A DNA stretch of 64,000 nt from CAVSRC01 sp963732845. GTDB lineage: Bacteria > Pseudomonadota > Alphaproteobacteria > Rhizobiales > Kaistiaceae. Both the position numbers and the translations under genes were made by a program. Below the pieces are notes generated by a model. The model ran no database searches, had not been told where the DNA came from, and saw only the letters and a list, made by a program, of their open reading frames with translations. Where the stretch lies: NCBI GenBank assembly GCA_963732845.1, contig CAVTBE010000014.1, positions 186,001 to 250,000 on the forward strand, in the 5' to 3' direction. Position 1 is the stretch's first letter. Each line of letters begins with the position of its first letter. This document shows positions 18,257-27,106 of the stretch, in pieces.

Positions 18257-18510
18257 TGCGGTTTTTTGAACAGGTGATGGCCAGGACGAAGAACGCCCCC
18301 GGGCTGCCTCCGGCGGCAGCGGCGAAGCTGGCAACCTTGCGCGGCGAGCGCGATGTGGCGATGGCGCACCGCCGCGTGCTGTCTACGACAAATTGAACGA
18401 TGCGGTCGGCACCCTTCGGGGTCTGCAAAGTGAACAGATCACTGATGCAGTCCGCCTTTTCGATAGGCGGCCTGGAGACGCGGCGCGACACCGGCCACGG
18501 CAGTTATTCG

Positions 18511-19055
18511 ATGACCGATGGCCGCGAAAAACTGAAGCAAATCGAGGCCACAATCGAGCTGCAGGAGACCGAAGTCGCCCGGCTCAAGGCGCAGCAAAAA
18601 TCGATCGACGAGTTGACGCGAGACGCGGGCGCTGCGTTGCAGGCCGTCGAAGGCTGGCTTGAAAAAAACAAAAGCGCTGAATTCAAAGCGCACGCCGCGC
18701 CAAGGCCGAAGTTGCAAGCCCGGCGAGACCTGGGCGCAGGCTGCCGAGCGCCTGCGCGCCGCAGATTGCCGAGCTCCGGGCCGATCTTCACAAGTGTGCT
18801 TCGGCACCCATCCCATCAAACCAAGCAAAGCAGCGAATGCGCGCCGAGATCGCCGAGCTCGCCGAAGCCGGCGCCGCCGACGTCGGCCCATTGTTCGAAG
18901 GCGGATCGATCCGGTGGCCGGACAAGCCGCTGAAGCGCGGCGACGGCACCGTCATCAGCTATCACTCGATCGATGTTCACAGCCTGCTCGCATGGCTCGA
19001 CCGAGACCGCTTGATCGCCCAGCTCGACGTGGAGATCGAGGCGCATGGCCGATGA
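18511..19055 (+). pseudogene. Coiled-coil phage-type protein, frameshifted
   Basis: From ATG 18511, TDGREKLKQIEATIELQE and EVARLKAQQKSIDEL predict a coiled coil. After a break near 18690-18720 the remainder continues in another frame (RMRAEIAELAEAGAADVGPL, then SIDVHSLLAWLDRDRLIAQL) to a stop at 19055. The two parts together resemble a hypothetical family seen in alphaproteobacterial prophages, about 180 residues. The downstream part alone could be read from an ATG at 18837. Confidence 0.5.
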
Positions 19056-19257
19056 CGGCGCCGCGCTGAGCGACGATCAACGGCTGAAGGAAGATACCCG
19101 CCTCCGCGCCGCGCTGCTCGAGGCCGAGCGCGAAGAGGAAGCCGCGATCACCGCCGCGTCAGCGCAGGGCGCCAACATCGCGCGCCGCCGCGACGCCGAT
19201 CCGAGGGCAGTGCTTGGACTTGATGCGACAGCGTCGCCGGGCTACGTCGATGACTGA
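19045..19257 (+). CDS. Small acidic/helical hypothetical protein
   Basis: 70 residues from ATG 19045, overlapping the upstream stop by 11 bp and the downstream start by 8 bp. Highly helical (DTRLRAALLEAEREEEAAIT). The overlaps on both sides support translation. No known domain. Confidence 0.5.
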   Translation: MADDGAALSDDQRLKEDTRLRAALLEAEREEEAAITAASAQGANIARRRDADPRAVLGLDATASPGYVDD

Positions 19258-19975
19258 ACGGCAACCAGATGACGACGGCGGTGGTGGCCTCGCCCGTTCC
19301 TGCCGCCTGTCGTCCGGGGGCGGTGTTGACGCTGGCGCCGCCCCCACCGTTGTGACCTTCCGGCCGAAGCGCGACTATGCCGACGCGCAACGCGAGGTCG
19401 GAATTTCACCGCTTGAAGACCAGGTCGCCGCGATGCGGGCGACGATCGCCGAACACGAAGCGAAGGCTCGGCGCCTCGATGAATTGCTCGGCAGCTACTC
19501 GGTCGAAGAACGCGAAGCCGCTGCCCGCTTCGCCGAAAAGCAGCGCGCTCGAAACGGTGAGAAGGCCGCCGCCTTCGATGCGATCGCCACCGCGCACGCC
19601 GACGAGGTGAGCCGCGTCCGTGCTGCCATCATCGCCCGCCACCGTGCGTTTCTGGAAGCCTTCGCGGCGGCCGGACCTCGGGGCGCAGCATGTGCCCATG
19701 TTGATCGACGCTGCATGTTCGGGACCGACGTCGACGCCCGCGACGCGCCGGCGCTATCTTCGCCGCCTGTCGTGCCGGATCATCCCGCACCTCGACGAGA
19801 TCCCGCCGCCGACTACGAAGGCGAGCGCGAGCGCCAGCTCAACGCCTCTGGCCTAATTCGCCCTCGGTCGGCCAGCGTCGCGCGGGACCGGGGGCGCAAG
19901 ATGTTGATCGTGCATGCAAGGCGGGAAAACACTGTCAACCTCGTGCAGCGAAGAATGGCAAAAACGCATGACTGA
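19250..19975 (+). CDS. Hypothetical protein with central coiled coil
   Basis: Starts at ATG 19250 in an overlap with the preceding gene. Residues about 55-135 are a charged helix (ISPLEDQVAAMRATIAEHEA, EEREAAARFAEKQRARNGE). The part after 19680 loses protein character (Pro/Arg-rich), so a frameshift there is likely and the true C-terminus may differ. Unknown function; structurally it resembles small phage scaffold or tail-assembly proteins, which is only an impression. Confidence 0.45.
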   Translation: MTERQPDDDGGGGLARSCRLSSGGGVDAGAAPTVVTFRPKRDYADAQREVGISPLEDQVAAMRATIAEHEAKARRLDELLGSYSVEEREAAARFAEKQRARNGEKAAAFDAIATAHADEVSRVRAAIIARHRAFLEAFAAAGPRGAACAHVDRRCMFGTDVDARDAPALSSPPVVPDHPAPRRDPAADYEGERERQLNASGLIRPRSASVARDRGRKMLIVHARRENTVNLVQRRMAKTHD

Positions 19976-20340
19976 TCCGAAAATTCTCGCCCGACGCGAT
20001 GGATCGCAGTGAACTGCGGTAGGCTGAAAAGCCAGGCGCGAAGGCTCGCCTCGACCGACGACGACGACGAAGGCGGCGAGGCCGAACAGCGCCGGCGCTC
20101 AACGGCGCCATGGCCTGCGTCAACGCCGGCGGCGTCAAGGCGCCGACGCTCAAGGGCTGACGTCCGAGTTGCCGCCGCCGCCATGGCGCGCGCTCGACGA
20201 GGTCGGCGAGACGATGACCGCGCCGAGCACGAACCTGGGCGCGGGTGGCGGCGCTGCTGTCTGGCCCGCGAGTCGACATCGTCGGCGGCGCCGGCGGGCC
20301 TTCGCGGTGCTAGGAGCCGCTGCAGGTGGTCGGGGCGACG

Positions 20341-20469
20341 TGGCGGCGACGACCTTCACCGGCAACATCATCGTCCAGGGCGGCGCCAACCGCGGCCGAG
20401 GACCTCGCCGAGGCGGTCGGAACGCTAGGTCTCCGGCGAGCCGCGCAACCGCTTCGCGACGTTCATTGA
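20341..20469 (+). pseudogene. Possible tape-measure protein C-terminal remnant
   Basis: TTFTGNIIVQGGAN followed in a shifted frame by AEDLAEAVGTLGL and a stop at 20469 resembles the C-terminal end of small tail tape-measure or minor tail proteins. The 370 bp before it (19976-20340) hold no clean frame. Weak evidence. Confidence 0.3.
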
Positions 20470-20992
20470 ATGCCGCTGGTCTCCCAGGCCGAGCTCGCCG
20501 CCATCGTCGGCGTCCACCCCCGAACGATCCGGGCGCGGAACGCTGAGGGATGCCGGTCGAGCCGCGGGGCGGCCGTCGGCCGATCATCGCGTTATGACAC
20601 TGCAGCGAGTACGTGCAATGGCGGGAGCAGCAGGTTGCGCTCGCCGCAGCCGGTGATACGGTCGCCATCGACTACGCAGAGGCGCGGCGTCGAAAAATGG
20701 TGGCCATGGCAGTCGTGGCGGAGGTCGAGGCCGCTCTCCGCCAAGGCGAGGTGGCTTTGATCGGGGACATTGTTGCGGCGGTCACCGACGAGTATGCGAT
20801 CGTACGGACCCGGCTGCTGCAGATCGCGACGAAAGTGGCGCCGCAGCTCGCGGTGGTCACGCCACACCTGAAGAGGCGCGAGCGATCGTCGATGCCGAGG
20901 TTGCGCATGCGCTTGAAGACCTGTCGGCGGACCCGCAGACGCTACGGCCGGTGAAGGAGGCTGCGATCACGGGGGCTAATGGGCGTACGTGA
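20470..20992 (+). pseudogene. Small terminase subunit, Nu1-like, frameshifted
   Basis: Begins VSQAELAAIVGVHPRTIRAR, the Nu1-type helix-turn-helix that recognises phage DNA for packaging. It continues in corrected frames through VALAAAGDTVAIDYAEARRR and VTDEYAIVRTRLLQIATKVA to DAEVAHALEDLSADP, stop at 20990-20992. Three single-base breaks interrupt it. No large terminase follows, and a lone small terminase is typical of packaging-redirecting phage satellites; here it may also just be what survived of a prophage. Confidence 0.7.
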
Positions 20993-21429
20993 CGAAGACT
21001 TCAGAGAGACAGATCGCCATTGCAAAGCAAACCGCCTCTGCCATAGCGGACGGGATGCTCAAGCGCGGCCAAGCGGTGGATGCGACCGAGGCCGAGAAGG
21101 TCGGTGCCGAGGCCGCAGACGTGATCATGCGCTTCCATGCTAAGCGGGCGCGGACGGTCGACAAAGAAGTGGTCGACGCCATGATGGCCGAGCTGCAAGA
21201 GTGGCGGGACGAGACGGAAGAGAACATCCGCATCACTTGCGAAGCACGAAGCCGCGAAGGGTATAACCAACTTCACCTCCGGCCCGGTCAAGGAAGCGGC
21301 ACAACATGCGGTCGCGGCCACCGAGGTCAAGGCGCGCAGATGCGCAAGATCCTCTGGAAGCACGAATTGGACACCTGGCAGGACGCAGTGGCGAAGCTCC
21401 GGGAGATGGCGGGCATCCCGAAGGAGTGA
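20989..21429 (+). pseudogene. Hypothetical phage-type protein, two frameshifts
   Basis: GTG start at 20989 overlaps the terminase stop. The first 85 residues (RQIAIAKQTASAIADGML, VMAELQEWRDETEENI-like helix) and the last 35 (RKILWKHELDTWQDAVAKL) are protein-like. The middle reads better in another frame (ITNFTSGPVKEAAQHAVAA). Function unknown. Confidence 0.45.
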
Positions 21430-21692
21430 TCAGCGACGACTGCCTGCGGATCATCGTGCGCGCCGAGGCCCGCATGGCCGACGAACTGGATAGGGCACCA
21501 ACCGCTCAGGGGACGCAATCTCCCAAATGTCCAAGCTTCGGACGAACGGGCATCCTTCGACGAAATGGGCATCGACCGCCGCCGCGTTGCCGAATGGCGC
21601 GAGATTCGCGACGCCGGCCCGGAGCGGAGCGCAGCCCGCCGACGACCTTCGCGCGGCCATCGTACCGGACTACCGCCGCATATGCGGCTGAC
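21426..21692 (+). pseudogene. Hypothetical phage-type protein, frameshifted
   Basis: GTG 21426 overlaps the previous stop (GTGA). The frames VISDDCLRIIVRAEARMADEL and MGIDRRRVAEWREIRDAG together resemble a protein found next to ParB/KilA-like genes in alphaproteobacterial prophages, as I recall it. It ends at TGA 21690-21692 in the corrected frame. Confidence 0.45.
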
Positions 21693-21772
21693 CGGCCGAC
21701 CGCTGACGCCGCCTGCTCCTGCGCTGCGGCCGTGGCAGTCAGCGGCGCGCCTGCAAGGATTGCTCGCCAAGA

Positions 21773-22357
21773 TCAGAGTTTGGCCAGCAAATCCTTCTTC
21801 TTTGCCTCGAATTCTTCATTGGTGATCACTCCGGCATCACGCATTTCGCCAAGCCTCGAGATCGTGTCGATAATTGCGTTGGGGGACGACGCCTCGGGGC
21901 TGCCAGCGGTTTCCGCGGTGCTGGCGGCGCTTGGCGAGTTCTTTTGCGCCAGGATGACGGAGCACGCGCTCCGAAAGCGATTGGCCTGCTTTCTGTCTCC
22001 GAGGGAGACACAATTGGGCGCCATCTGAGCTGACGTCGCAGGATCACCAGACCAGTAGCTCTTGGCAGTGTTCTGCATCCCACCAGCTGACAATTCGAAG
22101 TAACCGGTGAACAAGTGGAACTTCACCTCGACGGCCCCGACCGTCTCATAAGGTAGTTGGAACACGTTCGATCCGAATGTCACACCTGCCAAGAAGCCGG
22201 CCTTTAAGACCAGCACGCGCTGGTTTGTGCAGACCAACGCCTCTATGGCGACGCCCTTGAGCTTGACCAGCACCTCCTCATCGGGATTCAGCAGGTCCCT
22301 CAGTTGCCTCTCAAGACGAGCCGGCAGTTCATCAATTAGCAAGTCCACGGCGAACAC
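21773..22357 (-). CDS. SHOCT domain protein with N-terminal PH-like domain
   Basis: About 194 residues from a GTG at 22357. The N-terminal half (EEVLVKLKGVAIEALVCTNQ, VGAVEVKFHLFTGYFELSAG) has the beta-rich look of a bacterial PH domain. The C-terminal 30 residues (ISRLGEMRDAGVITNEEFEA, KKKDLLAKL) are a clear SHOCT motif, which in other proteins serves oligomerisation or targeting. The start is uncertain because no ATG lies in frame. It sits antisense to its phage-like neighbours. Confidence 0.65.
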   Translation of the reverse strand: MFAVDLLIDELPARLERQLRDLLNPDEEVLVKLKGVAIEALVCTNQRVLVLKAGFLAGVTFGSNVFQLPYETVGAVEVKFHLFTGYFELSAGGMQNTAKSYWSGDPATSAQMAPNCVSLGDRKQANRFRSACSVILAQKNSPSAASTAETAGSPEASSPNAIIDTISRLGEMRDAGVITNEEFEAKKKDLLAKL

Positions 22358-22429
22358 CCCGTGTGCGATTTGCGAACCTGTCGATGCACCAACATAGCGG
22401 AACAATGAATTAACTTTGCCAAATGGTTC

Positions 22430-22539
22430 CCCTGTTGGCCTCGATGCGCGACCGCATCCGTCCCACCGCCGCCGCCACGCCACGGCGCGCTCACCTTGTC
22501 GATGAAGCTGAGGACGAGTTGCGAGGTCAGCGTGGCCAT
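22430..22539 (-). pseudogene. N-terminal remnant of a tail tape-measure protein
   Basis: From ATG 22539, MATLTSQLVLSFIDKVSAP and, after a break, RGVAAAVGRMRSRIEANRGT: the usual opening of phage tail tape-measure proteins. Truncated after about 37 residues where the SHOCT protein region begins. Confidence 0.5.
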
Positions 22540-22608
22540 GACGACGGCGTATCCTTTTGCAACTGCGGCGCGCATCTTGCGCGCGTTTCGGCTGAAGGAG
22601 AAGGCACG

Positions 22609-23151
22609 ATGAAACGACTTTTGTTCGCAGCCGGCGCCATGCTGCTACTCGCCACACAGCAGGCCGCCGCCGAAAAGTTCATTTTGGGCGAACCGTCGCA
22701 TGAAATGTCAAACCAACCTACTGCCGCCCCAACACCGCGTTATACTCGACTTCACTAAAACCCGCCTTTACCGACTTCGCGAAGCTGCTGGAGGCCTATA
22801 CCGGCAAGACCGTCGACGATCAGTGGTGCGCCGAAGGGTTTTGCATGGGCTACGTCAGACGACTCTCCGGCGTGAGGATCGATCGGCCCTTCCACAACAA
22901 CTTCATCAAGGTCAGCTTCTACGCAGTGCGGACCCTTCCGATGAAGATGACATTCATGCTGTGCGGGTCGGTCGTGGACTACGCCACCGGCCTCGGCCCC
23001 GAAGGCGCCGGCTTGATCGCCGGACGGCTCGTCGCCGAAGCCGAAGAATTCGGGATATGCCAAAACCACCATCTCCGGCGTGGAACTTGTGGCCCGCACA
23101 ACCGATGGCGGGTTCTTGGATTGTGAGGCGAATTACAAGCTGAAGCGGTGA
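22609..23151 (+). pseudogene. Secreted hypothetical protein, frameshifted
   Basis: Good ribosome-binding site (GAAGGAGAAG) before ATG 22609 and a clear signal peptide (LLFAAGAMLLLATQQAAA). The body continues in a second frame (FTDFAKLLEAYTGKTVDDQW, CAEGFCMGYVRRLSGVRI) and a third (AKTTISGVELVARTTDGGF) to a stop at 23149-23151. Four cysteines suggest a folded periplasmic protein. Unknown function. Confidence 0.5.
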
Positions 23152-23387
23152 GCTATTTGCTCGGCTCCTCAGCCTTGAGCAGTTCGGCCATCAGGTCGTA
23201 ATAGCGGAAGAACTTGTCGGCTTCCCATTCCTCCACCTGGTCGATCGGCTGGTGCAGGTGGCGGCCAAGCGCGGCGAGGGGAGGATTGCGGAATGGCGCG
23301 GGCAATAAAAGGGCGTCAGGTTGTCTCTTTCGCGAGGCGGTCGCGCGGGTGCATTATGAGCGGTGGCCGACCACGAGGGATGACAAC

Positions 23388-23716
23388 ATGCGCAAGGTGC
23401 TTATCGCGGCAGCCATCGTCTTGTTGACCACCGCGTCGGCGGTGGCAATGGATGATCTGAAGCGAATGCAGGTGGCCTCATCCTTGGGCGACCTGCTGGC
23501 ATCGGAACAGCCGTGCGGTCTGTCGTTCAACAAGGCCGCCATCGACAAGTTCATCGACCAGAACGTCCCGGCCGATGACATGGAGTTCACGTCGATGTTG
23601 GCGACGATGACCACCGGGCATGAGTTCAAATCGGCCAGATGTCGCCCTCAGCACTCGCCGCGCACTGCCGGCAGATCGAGCGCGTGGCCAGGCACTACAA
23701 CTTCATCGGCGAGTGA
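23388..23716 (+). pseudogene. Small secreted hypothetical protein, one frameshift
   Basis: ATG 23388 starts a signal peptide (VLIAAAIVLLTTASAVA) and a helical mature part with one Cys (LASEQPCGLSFNKAAIDKFI). A break near 23630 leads to the expected end (SALAAHCRQIERVARHYNFI, stop at 23714-23716). Resembles small periplasmic proteins near nucleases in such elements. Function unknown. Confidence 0.5.
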
Positions 23717-23889
23717 AGCACCGGCGCGCGGCGACAACTCGCACGGCCGCCGGAAACCGGGGCTGGACGCCCGACAGGCCGCTGGCCACCCCAAGACTCG
23801 GGAAAGGCGAACGGGCGCCAGCGGGCTTCCCTGTGGCTCGCCCGGCGCCGTGACCTAATACTGAATGCCGGGGGCGGTCTTCGCATCTT

Positions 23890-24578
23890 TCACTGGCACC
23901 ATCTATCGCCCGTGTTCGGCCAGGGCTGCGACAGACCCTCGCGGATCAAGACCTGTCCTGCATAGCGGCCATCGGGAAGCCGTACCTTGGCAAGCTCCCG
24001 GTTGAATGGCCGCGTTTGTGCGCCCATTCGATGGTGTAGCCGCCGGCCATGAGTTCCCGCAGCCGGTCGCGGGCTTTCTCGCCAAGCTTCCGTTCCTGGT
24101 CGCATTGGGCGTGCTCGATCTCGGGCGTGTCCACGTCCAAGGCGCGCCATTTGACGCCATGTTCCCAGCCGGTGTCGCCGTCAACGATGCAGGTGAGTTT
24201 ACGTGCGGCCCGATCACCGCCGCTGCAAATGGGCAAGAGGCCGGTGGTCGAGCGGTGAGCCCCGGCCAAGAATGCGACGGCGGTAGGGGTAGCTGCGGCG
24301 GCCGCCGCACTCTTCTTGCACCCGATCGTCGCCATGATCTGGTCGACCTCGGCCTTGCTGTGGCACACGTTTTCGCAAGGGATGCCGTCATGGTCGCCGT
24401 CGGCGCGGGGGTGCCTGCCGGCGCACCACGCTTCCACGGCCTCGCGGCAGGACTTGTAGGACTTGCACGATGCGCCGGCTAGGACGATCGGCGGCGGGTT
24501 CGGGGCCGGTAGCGTCGGCTGAATGGTGGCCTGAGCCAATGCGGCAGCCACGATGAGCCGGATTATCTTGCCCTCCAT
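23890..24578 (-). pseudogene. Excalibur plus thermonuclease (SNase) protein, frameshift near C-terminus
   Basis: Signal peptide at the start, then an Excalibur-type calcium-binding motif (HPRADGDHDGIPCENVC), then an SNase domain (LTCIVDGDTGWEHG, WRALDVDTPEIEHAQC) with the Asp, Arg and Glu residues of the active site in place. Near 24020 the frame breaks; the correct end (FNRELAKVRLPDGRYAGQV, EGLSQPWP) runs to 23890. Probably a secreted calcium-dependent nuclease; the usual order in related proteins is SNase then Excalibur, so the reversed order is unusual. Cargo of the tRNA-Arg element. Confidence 0.7.
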
Positions 24579-24677
24579 CGCTCGCCTAGGAAGTAGCGGA
24601 TTTCAGGCCCCGCAGGTGTCAATGGGAGATCGGCGAACGCCCACGCGGCGGCCACCTACAAGGTCACCGAGCGGCTG

Positions 24678-24821
24678 ATGACGACAACGCCGCTTCTGAC
24701 GGATGCCGATATCCGCGCGGCTGGTGAGGTGTTAGCGAGCGAGGTGGACGACGACGGCTGGCCGCCGCTGGCGGCGATCATTCGAGGTCTGCAACAGGTG
24801 CACGGGAAGTCGGCCGGCTAG
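24678..24821 (+). CDS. Small hypothetical protein (47 residues)
   Basis: TTTPLLTDADIRAAGEVLA, then DDDGWPPLAAIIRGLQ: a compact helical sequence that looks coding. The frame is open upstream without a better start; no strong ribosome-binding site. Function unknown. Confidence 0.4.
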   Translation: MTTTPLLTDADIRAAGEVLASEVDDDGWPPLAAIIRGLQQVHGKSAG

Positions 24822-24905
24822 ACATCGCGCGGACCCGAGGCGGACCAAGACCGGCCTGCGGTGGCCGTAAGCACGTCGGGCGGCTTCAGAGGAAGGCAAG
24901 CGAAC

Positions 24906-25127
24906 ATGAACGACCCAGACGCAATGAACATGACGGTGGACGCGTTCCAAAGGGAAAGCGATGCATTTTGGACCAAGGTTCAGGCCCTGCTCGCTGAAAT
25001 GGAGGCCGCGCCAGCATCAGAACGGGCGGAATATGCCAGTCGCTACATCGCACTGATGTCCGAATTTAAGGCGATTGGCGAACGAGCGCTGATCGCTTTT
25101 ACGAACCAGCAGAGCGGCAACGCCTGA
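24906..25127 (+). CDS. Small hypothetical helical protein
   Basis: 73 residues from ATG 24906 with GAGGAAGG upstream. Helical and acidic (VDAFQRESDAFWTKVQALLA, SRYIALMSEFKAIGERALI). Last gene of the element, directly followed by a strong terminator. Function unknown. Confidence 0.55.
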   Translation: MNDPDAMNMTVDAFQRESDAFWTKVQALLAEMEAAPASERAEYASRYIALMSEFKAIGERALIAFTNQQSGNA

Positions 25128-25160
25128 AAACCCCCGACCACGACTGAAGCGCACCGATCG

Positions 25161-25192
25161 AGCCCCGGCGGGTGACTGCCGGGGCTTTTTTT
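25161..25192 (+). terminator. Rho-independent terminator
   Basis: Stem AGCCCCGGC / GCCGGGGCT with an 8-base loop, followed by seven T. It ends transcription of the last gene of the element just before the tRNA-Arg. Confidence 0.85.
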
Positions 25193-25271
25193 GCGTACCT
25201 CAGGCGTACCATTGTCGCTCAAATTGGCATTGAGCACGAACAGCCAGGCACTCTAAGTTATTGAAATGACT

Positions 25272-25316
25272 TGGCGACCCCGGCAGGACTCGAACCTGCG
25301 ACCAACAGCTTAGAAG
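25272..25316. repeat. attR: 45-bp att core within tRNA-Arg
   Basis: Identical to 11550-11594. The remaining 5' part of the tRNA lies to the right, on the chromosomal side. Confidence 0.9.
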
Positions 25317-25348
25317 GCTGCTGCTCTATCCAGCTGAGCTACGGGGCC
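25272..25348 (-). tRNA. tRNA-Arg (anticodon TCT)
   Basis: 77 nt with an encoded CCA. Acceptor stem GGCCCCG / CGGGGTC, D-arm GCTC/GAGC, anticodon loop CTTCTAA and T-arm GCAGG TTCGAAT CCTGC are all intact. Host site of the integrated element. Confidence 0.97.
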
Positions 25349-25382
25349 GAGCCTCACGCGGCCGCCGTCGCGGGACCCGTCA

Positions 25383-25685
25383 GTGAGTCCACGGCTGCGG
25401 GCGGCCGTAGCGGAAGTTATCGGCGTAGGACATCTTCCTCGCTGCCGGCTCCTGATCCGGCATCAGGGCATAGGGAATGCCGTTGCGCTCGGCATAGGCG
25501 ACCGCCTCGGCGCTGGTATCGAATTCCAGTCTGATCTGGCGGCGCATGTCGGCCGAGGAGGTATAGCCCATCAGCGGGTCGGCCGCCGGGCGGCCTTCCG
25601 GCGCGTATTCGAGGACCCACTTTGCCGTTCCTGCCTTGCCTGACTGCATGGCCGTCCGGGCCGGCCTGAAGATCCGCGCGAGCAT
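25383..25685 (-). CDS. Complex I accessory subunit (ETC complex I / NDUFS4-like)
   Basis: About 100 residues from ATG 25685 (MLARIFRPARTAMQSG), which has AGAGGAAG upstream; an earlier in-frame ATG at 25709 adds 8 residues. Matches the small supernumerary NADH dehydrogenase subunit shared by alphaproteobacteria and mitochondria (WVLEYAPEG, GYTSSADMRRQIRLEF, ERNGIPYALMP, DNFRYGRPQPWTH). It would stabilise the peripheral arm of respiratory complex I. Intact. Confidence 0.85.
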
Positions 25686-25751
25686 TCCGTTCTTCCTCTC
25701 GATCCGCATCCAACTCTCATGAACCGGCCACCCGAAGCCGACGGCGAAGGG

Positions 25752-25828
25752 TGGTCGGGGCGGCAGGATTTGAACCTGCGACCCTCTGCTCCCAAAGCAG
25801 ATGCGCTACCAGGCTGCGCTACGCCCCG
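25752..25828 (-). tRNA. tRNA-Pro (anticodon TGG)
   Basis: 77 nt with encoded CCA. Acceptor stem CGGGGCG / CGCCCCG, anticodon loop TTTGGGA and T-arm GCAGG TTCAAAT CCTGC are all intact. Confidence 0.96.
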
Positions 25829-26056
25829 GACGCCTTGTCGGCGGGTGCCCCGGAGTTACACGTTCCGCCCGCCGCCATCAAGCAGGCCGCGGGGGCTTCC
25901 CCAGGGACTCCCCAAGGGACTCTCGGCCGCAAGCTTGCCACATCCGCCGGACAGCGTCGCGGCTTGTGGGGGGCGGGCCCCGGTCTATACTCACCGCCCG
26001 AGCCGCCGGTTCGGCATCCACCCCGTCTCGAAAAGCGTCGAAGCGCAGCAGATTCC

Positions 26057-27106
26057 ATGAGCAAGAGCGCCCGGCGCCGGCCGACGGCCAAGACGAAACC
26101 TGCCCCGGCTCCTGCCGTGGCTGCGAAGGCCCCTGCCCTGCCGGCGTCGCGCCGGCCGCCGCTCACGCTGTGGGCGGCGCTCGCCGTGGTGATGGTGGCG
26201 ACCGTCGCCGGCACGATCCTCCTGTGGCCGCGGCCGCCGGGCGCCGACCTGAGCCCGACGCGCGGCGGCGGCCCGCGGCTGCTCGCCCAGATCAACTCGC
26301 TCTACAACGACATCGGCATCTATCAGCAGCCGGGCGGGCTGATGATGATGACCTTCGGCGCCCGGCGGCTGAATTACGTCGAGTCGGTCGTCAATCCGCA
26401 GGACGAGCTCGACCTGCCGGTCACCTACACCCAGTCGATGACGGCGGGCCTCGCCTATGCCTCCGACCTCACCCGCGCCGCCATCATCGGGCTCGGCGGC
26501 GGGCGCACCGCCTGGTATTACCACAAGTCGGTTCCCGGCCTCGATTTCACGGCCGCCGAACTGGACCCCGCCGTGGTCAAACTCGCCGGCCAGTACTTCG
26601 ATGTCCATCCGGAGAAGAACTTCGCCATCGCGGTCGAGGACGGCCGCGTGTGGCTGACCAAGACCGACAAGGATTTCGACGTCATCCTGATAGACGCCTA
26701 TCGCGGCCCGTTCGTCCCCTTCCACCTGCTCACCACCGAGTTCTACAAACTCGTGGCAAAGCATCTGAGGCCGGGCGGCGTCGCGGTGCAGAACGTCGAG
26801 CCGACGACCATGCTGTTCGACAGCGCGGTGGCGACGATCAAGTCGGCCTTCGCCCATGTCGTCTTCCTGCACGGCGAGGGCAACATCGTCATCCTCGCCT
26901 ATAACGGCCCGGAGAAGGACGAGGAGACGCTGCAGCGTCAGGCGGCCGAGCGCACCAGGCAGTATCACCTGCGCTATGCCCTCACCGGCATTCTCGACCG
27001 GCGCTTCACGCCGCAGTGGAACGACCAGACCCAGCCGCTCACCGACGACTTCGCGCCGGTCGAATATCTGAAGGCGATCACGCGCCACAACGAGAAGCAG
27101 ACATGA
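26057..27106 (+). CDS. Spermidine synthase-like protein, membrane-anchored
   Basis: 349 residues. An Ala/Pro/Lys-rich N-terminus is followed by one membrane segment (LWAALAVVMVATVAGTILLW) and then a spermidine-synthase-fold domain: the SAM-type loop AAIIGLGGGRTAWYY, acidic strand FTAAELDPAVVKLA and DVILIDAYRGPF. The catalytic Asp of true synthases corresponds to the DAYRGPF region, so activity is plausible, but the substrate is unknown. It overlaps the next gene by 4 bp (ATGA). That gene encodes a membrane protein; together they look like a fused MFS/spermidine synthase divided into two genes in reversed order. Confidence 0.8.
   Translation: MSKSARRRPTAKTKPAPAPAVAAKAPALPASRRPPLTLWAALAVVMVATVAGTILLWPRPPGADLSPTRGGGPRLLAQINSLYNDIGIYQQPGGLMMMTFGARRLNYVESVVNPQDELDLPVTYTQSMTAGLAYASDLTRAAIIGLGGGRTAWYYHKSVPGLDFTAAELDPAVVKLAGQYFDVHPEKNFAIAVEDGRVWLTKTDKDFDVILIDAYRGPFVPFHLLTTEFYKLVAKHLRPGGVAVQNVEPTTMLFDSAVATIKSAFAHVVFLHGEGNIVILAYNGPEKDEETLQRQAAERTRQYHLRYALTGILDRRFTPQWNDQTQPLTDDFAPVEYLKAITRHNEKQT

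Larger units (their letters stand above)
11550..25316. mobile_element. Integrated element at tRNA-Arg(TCT), satellite/prophage-like, decayed
   Basis: 13.8-kb segment between two identical 45-bp copies of the tRNA-Arg 3' half. Gene order left to right: integrase, small protein, AlpA, DUF3102 protein, two small genes, Toprim primase-like protein, RepA-like ATPase, motif-rich non-coding array, several small phage-type genes, Nu1-like small terminase, more small genes, secreted proteins, an SNase. No portal, capsid or large terminase is visible, and only scraps of a tail tape-measure gene. This inventory resembles a phage satellite or a reduced prophage. Most genes carry one or more frameshifts. 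Confidence 0.8.

Noticed and set aside
17001..18491. 496-residue minus-strand frame
   Set aside because: Covers the motif array and the end of the ATPase; composition is typical of chance frames in GC-rich DNA.
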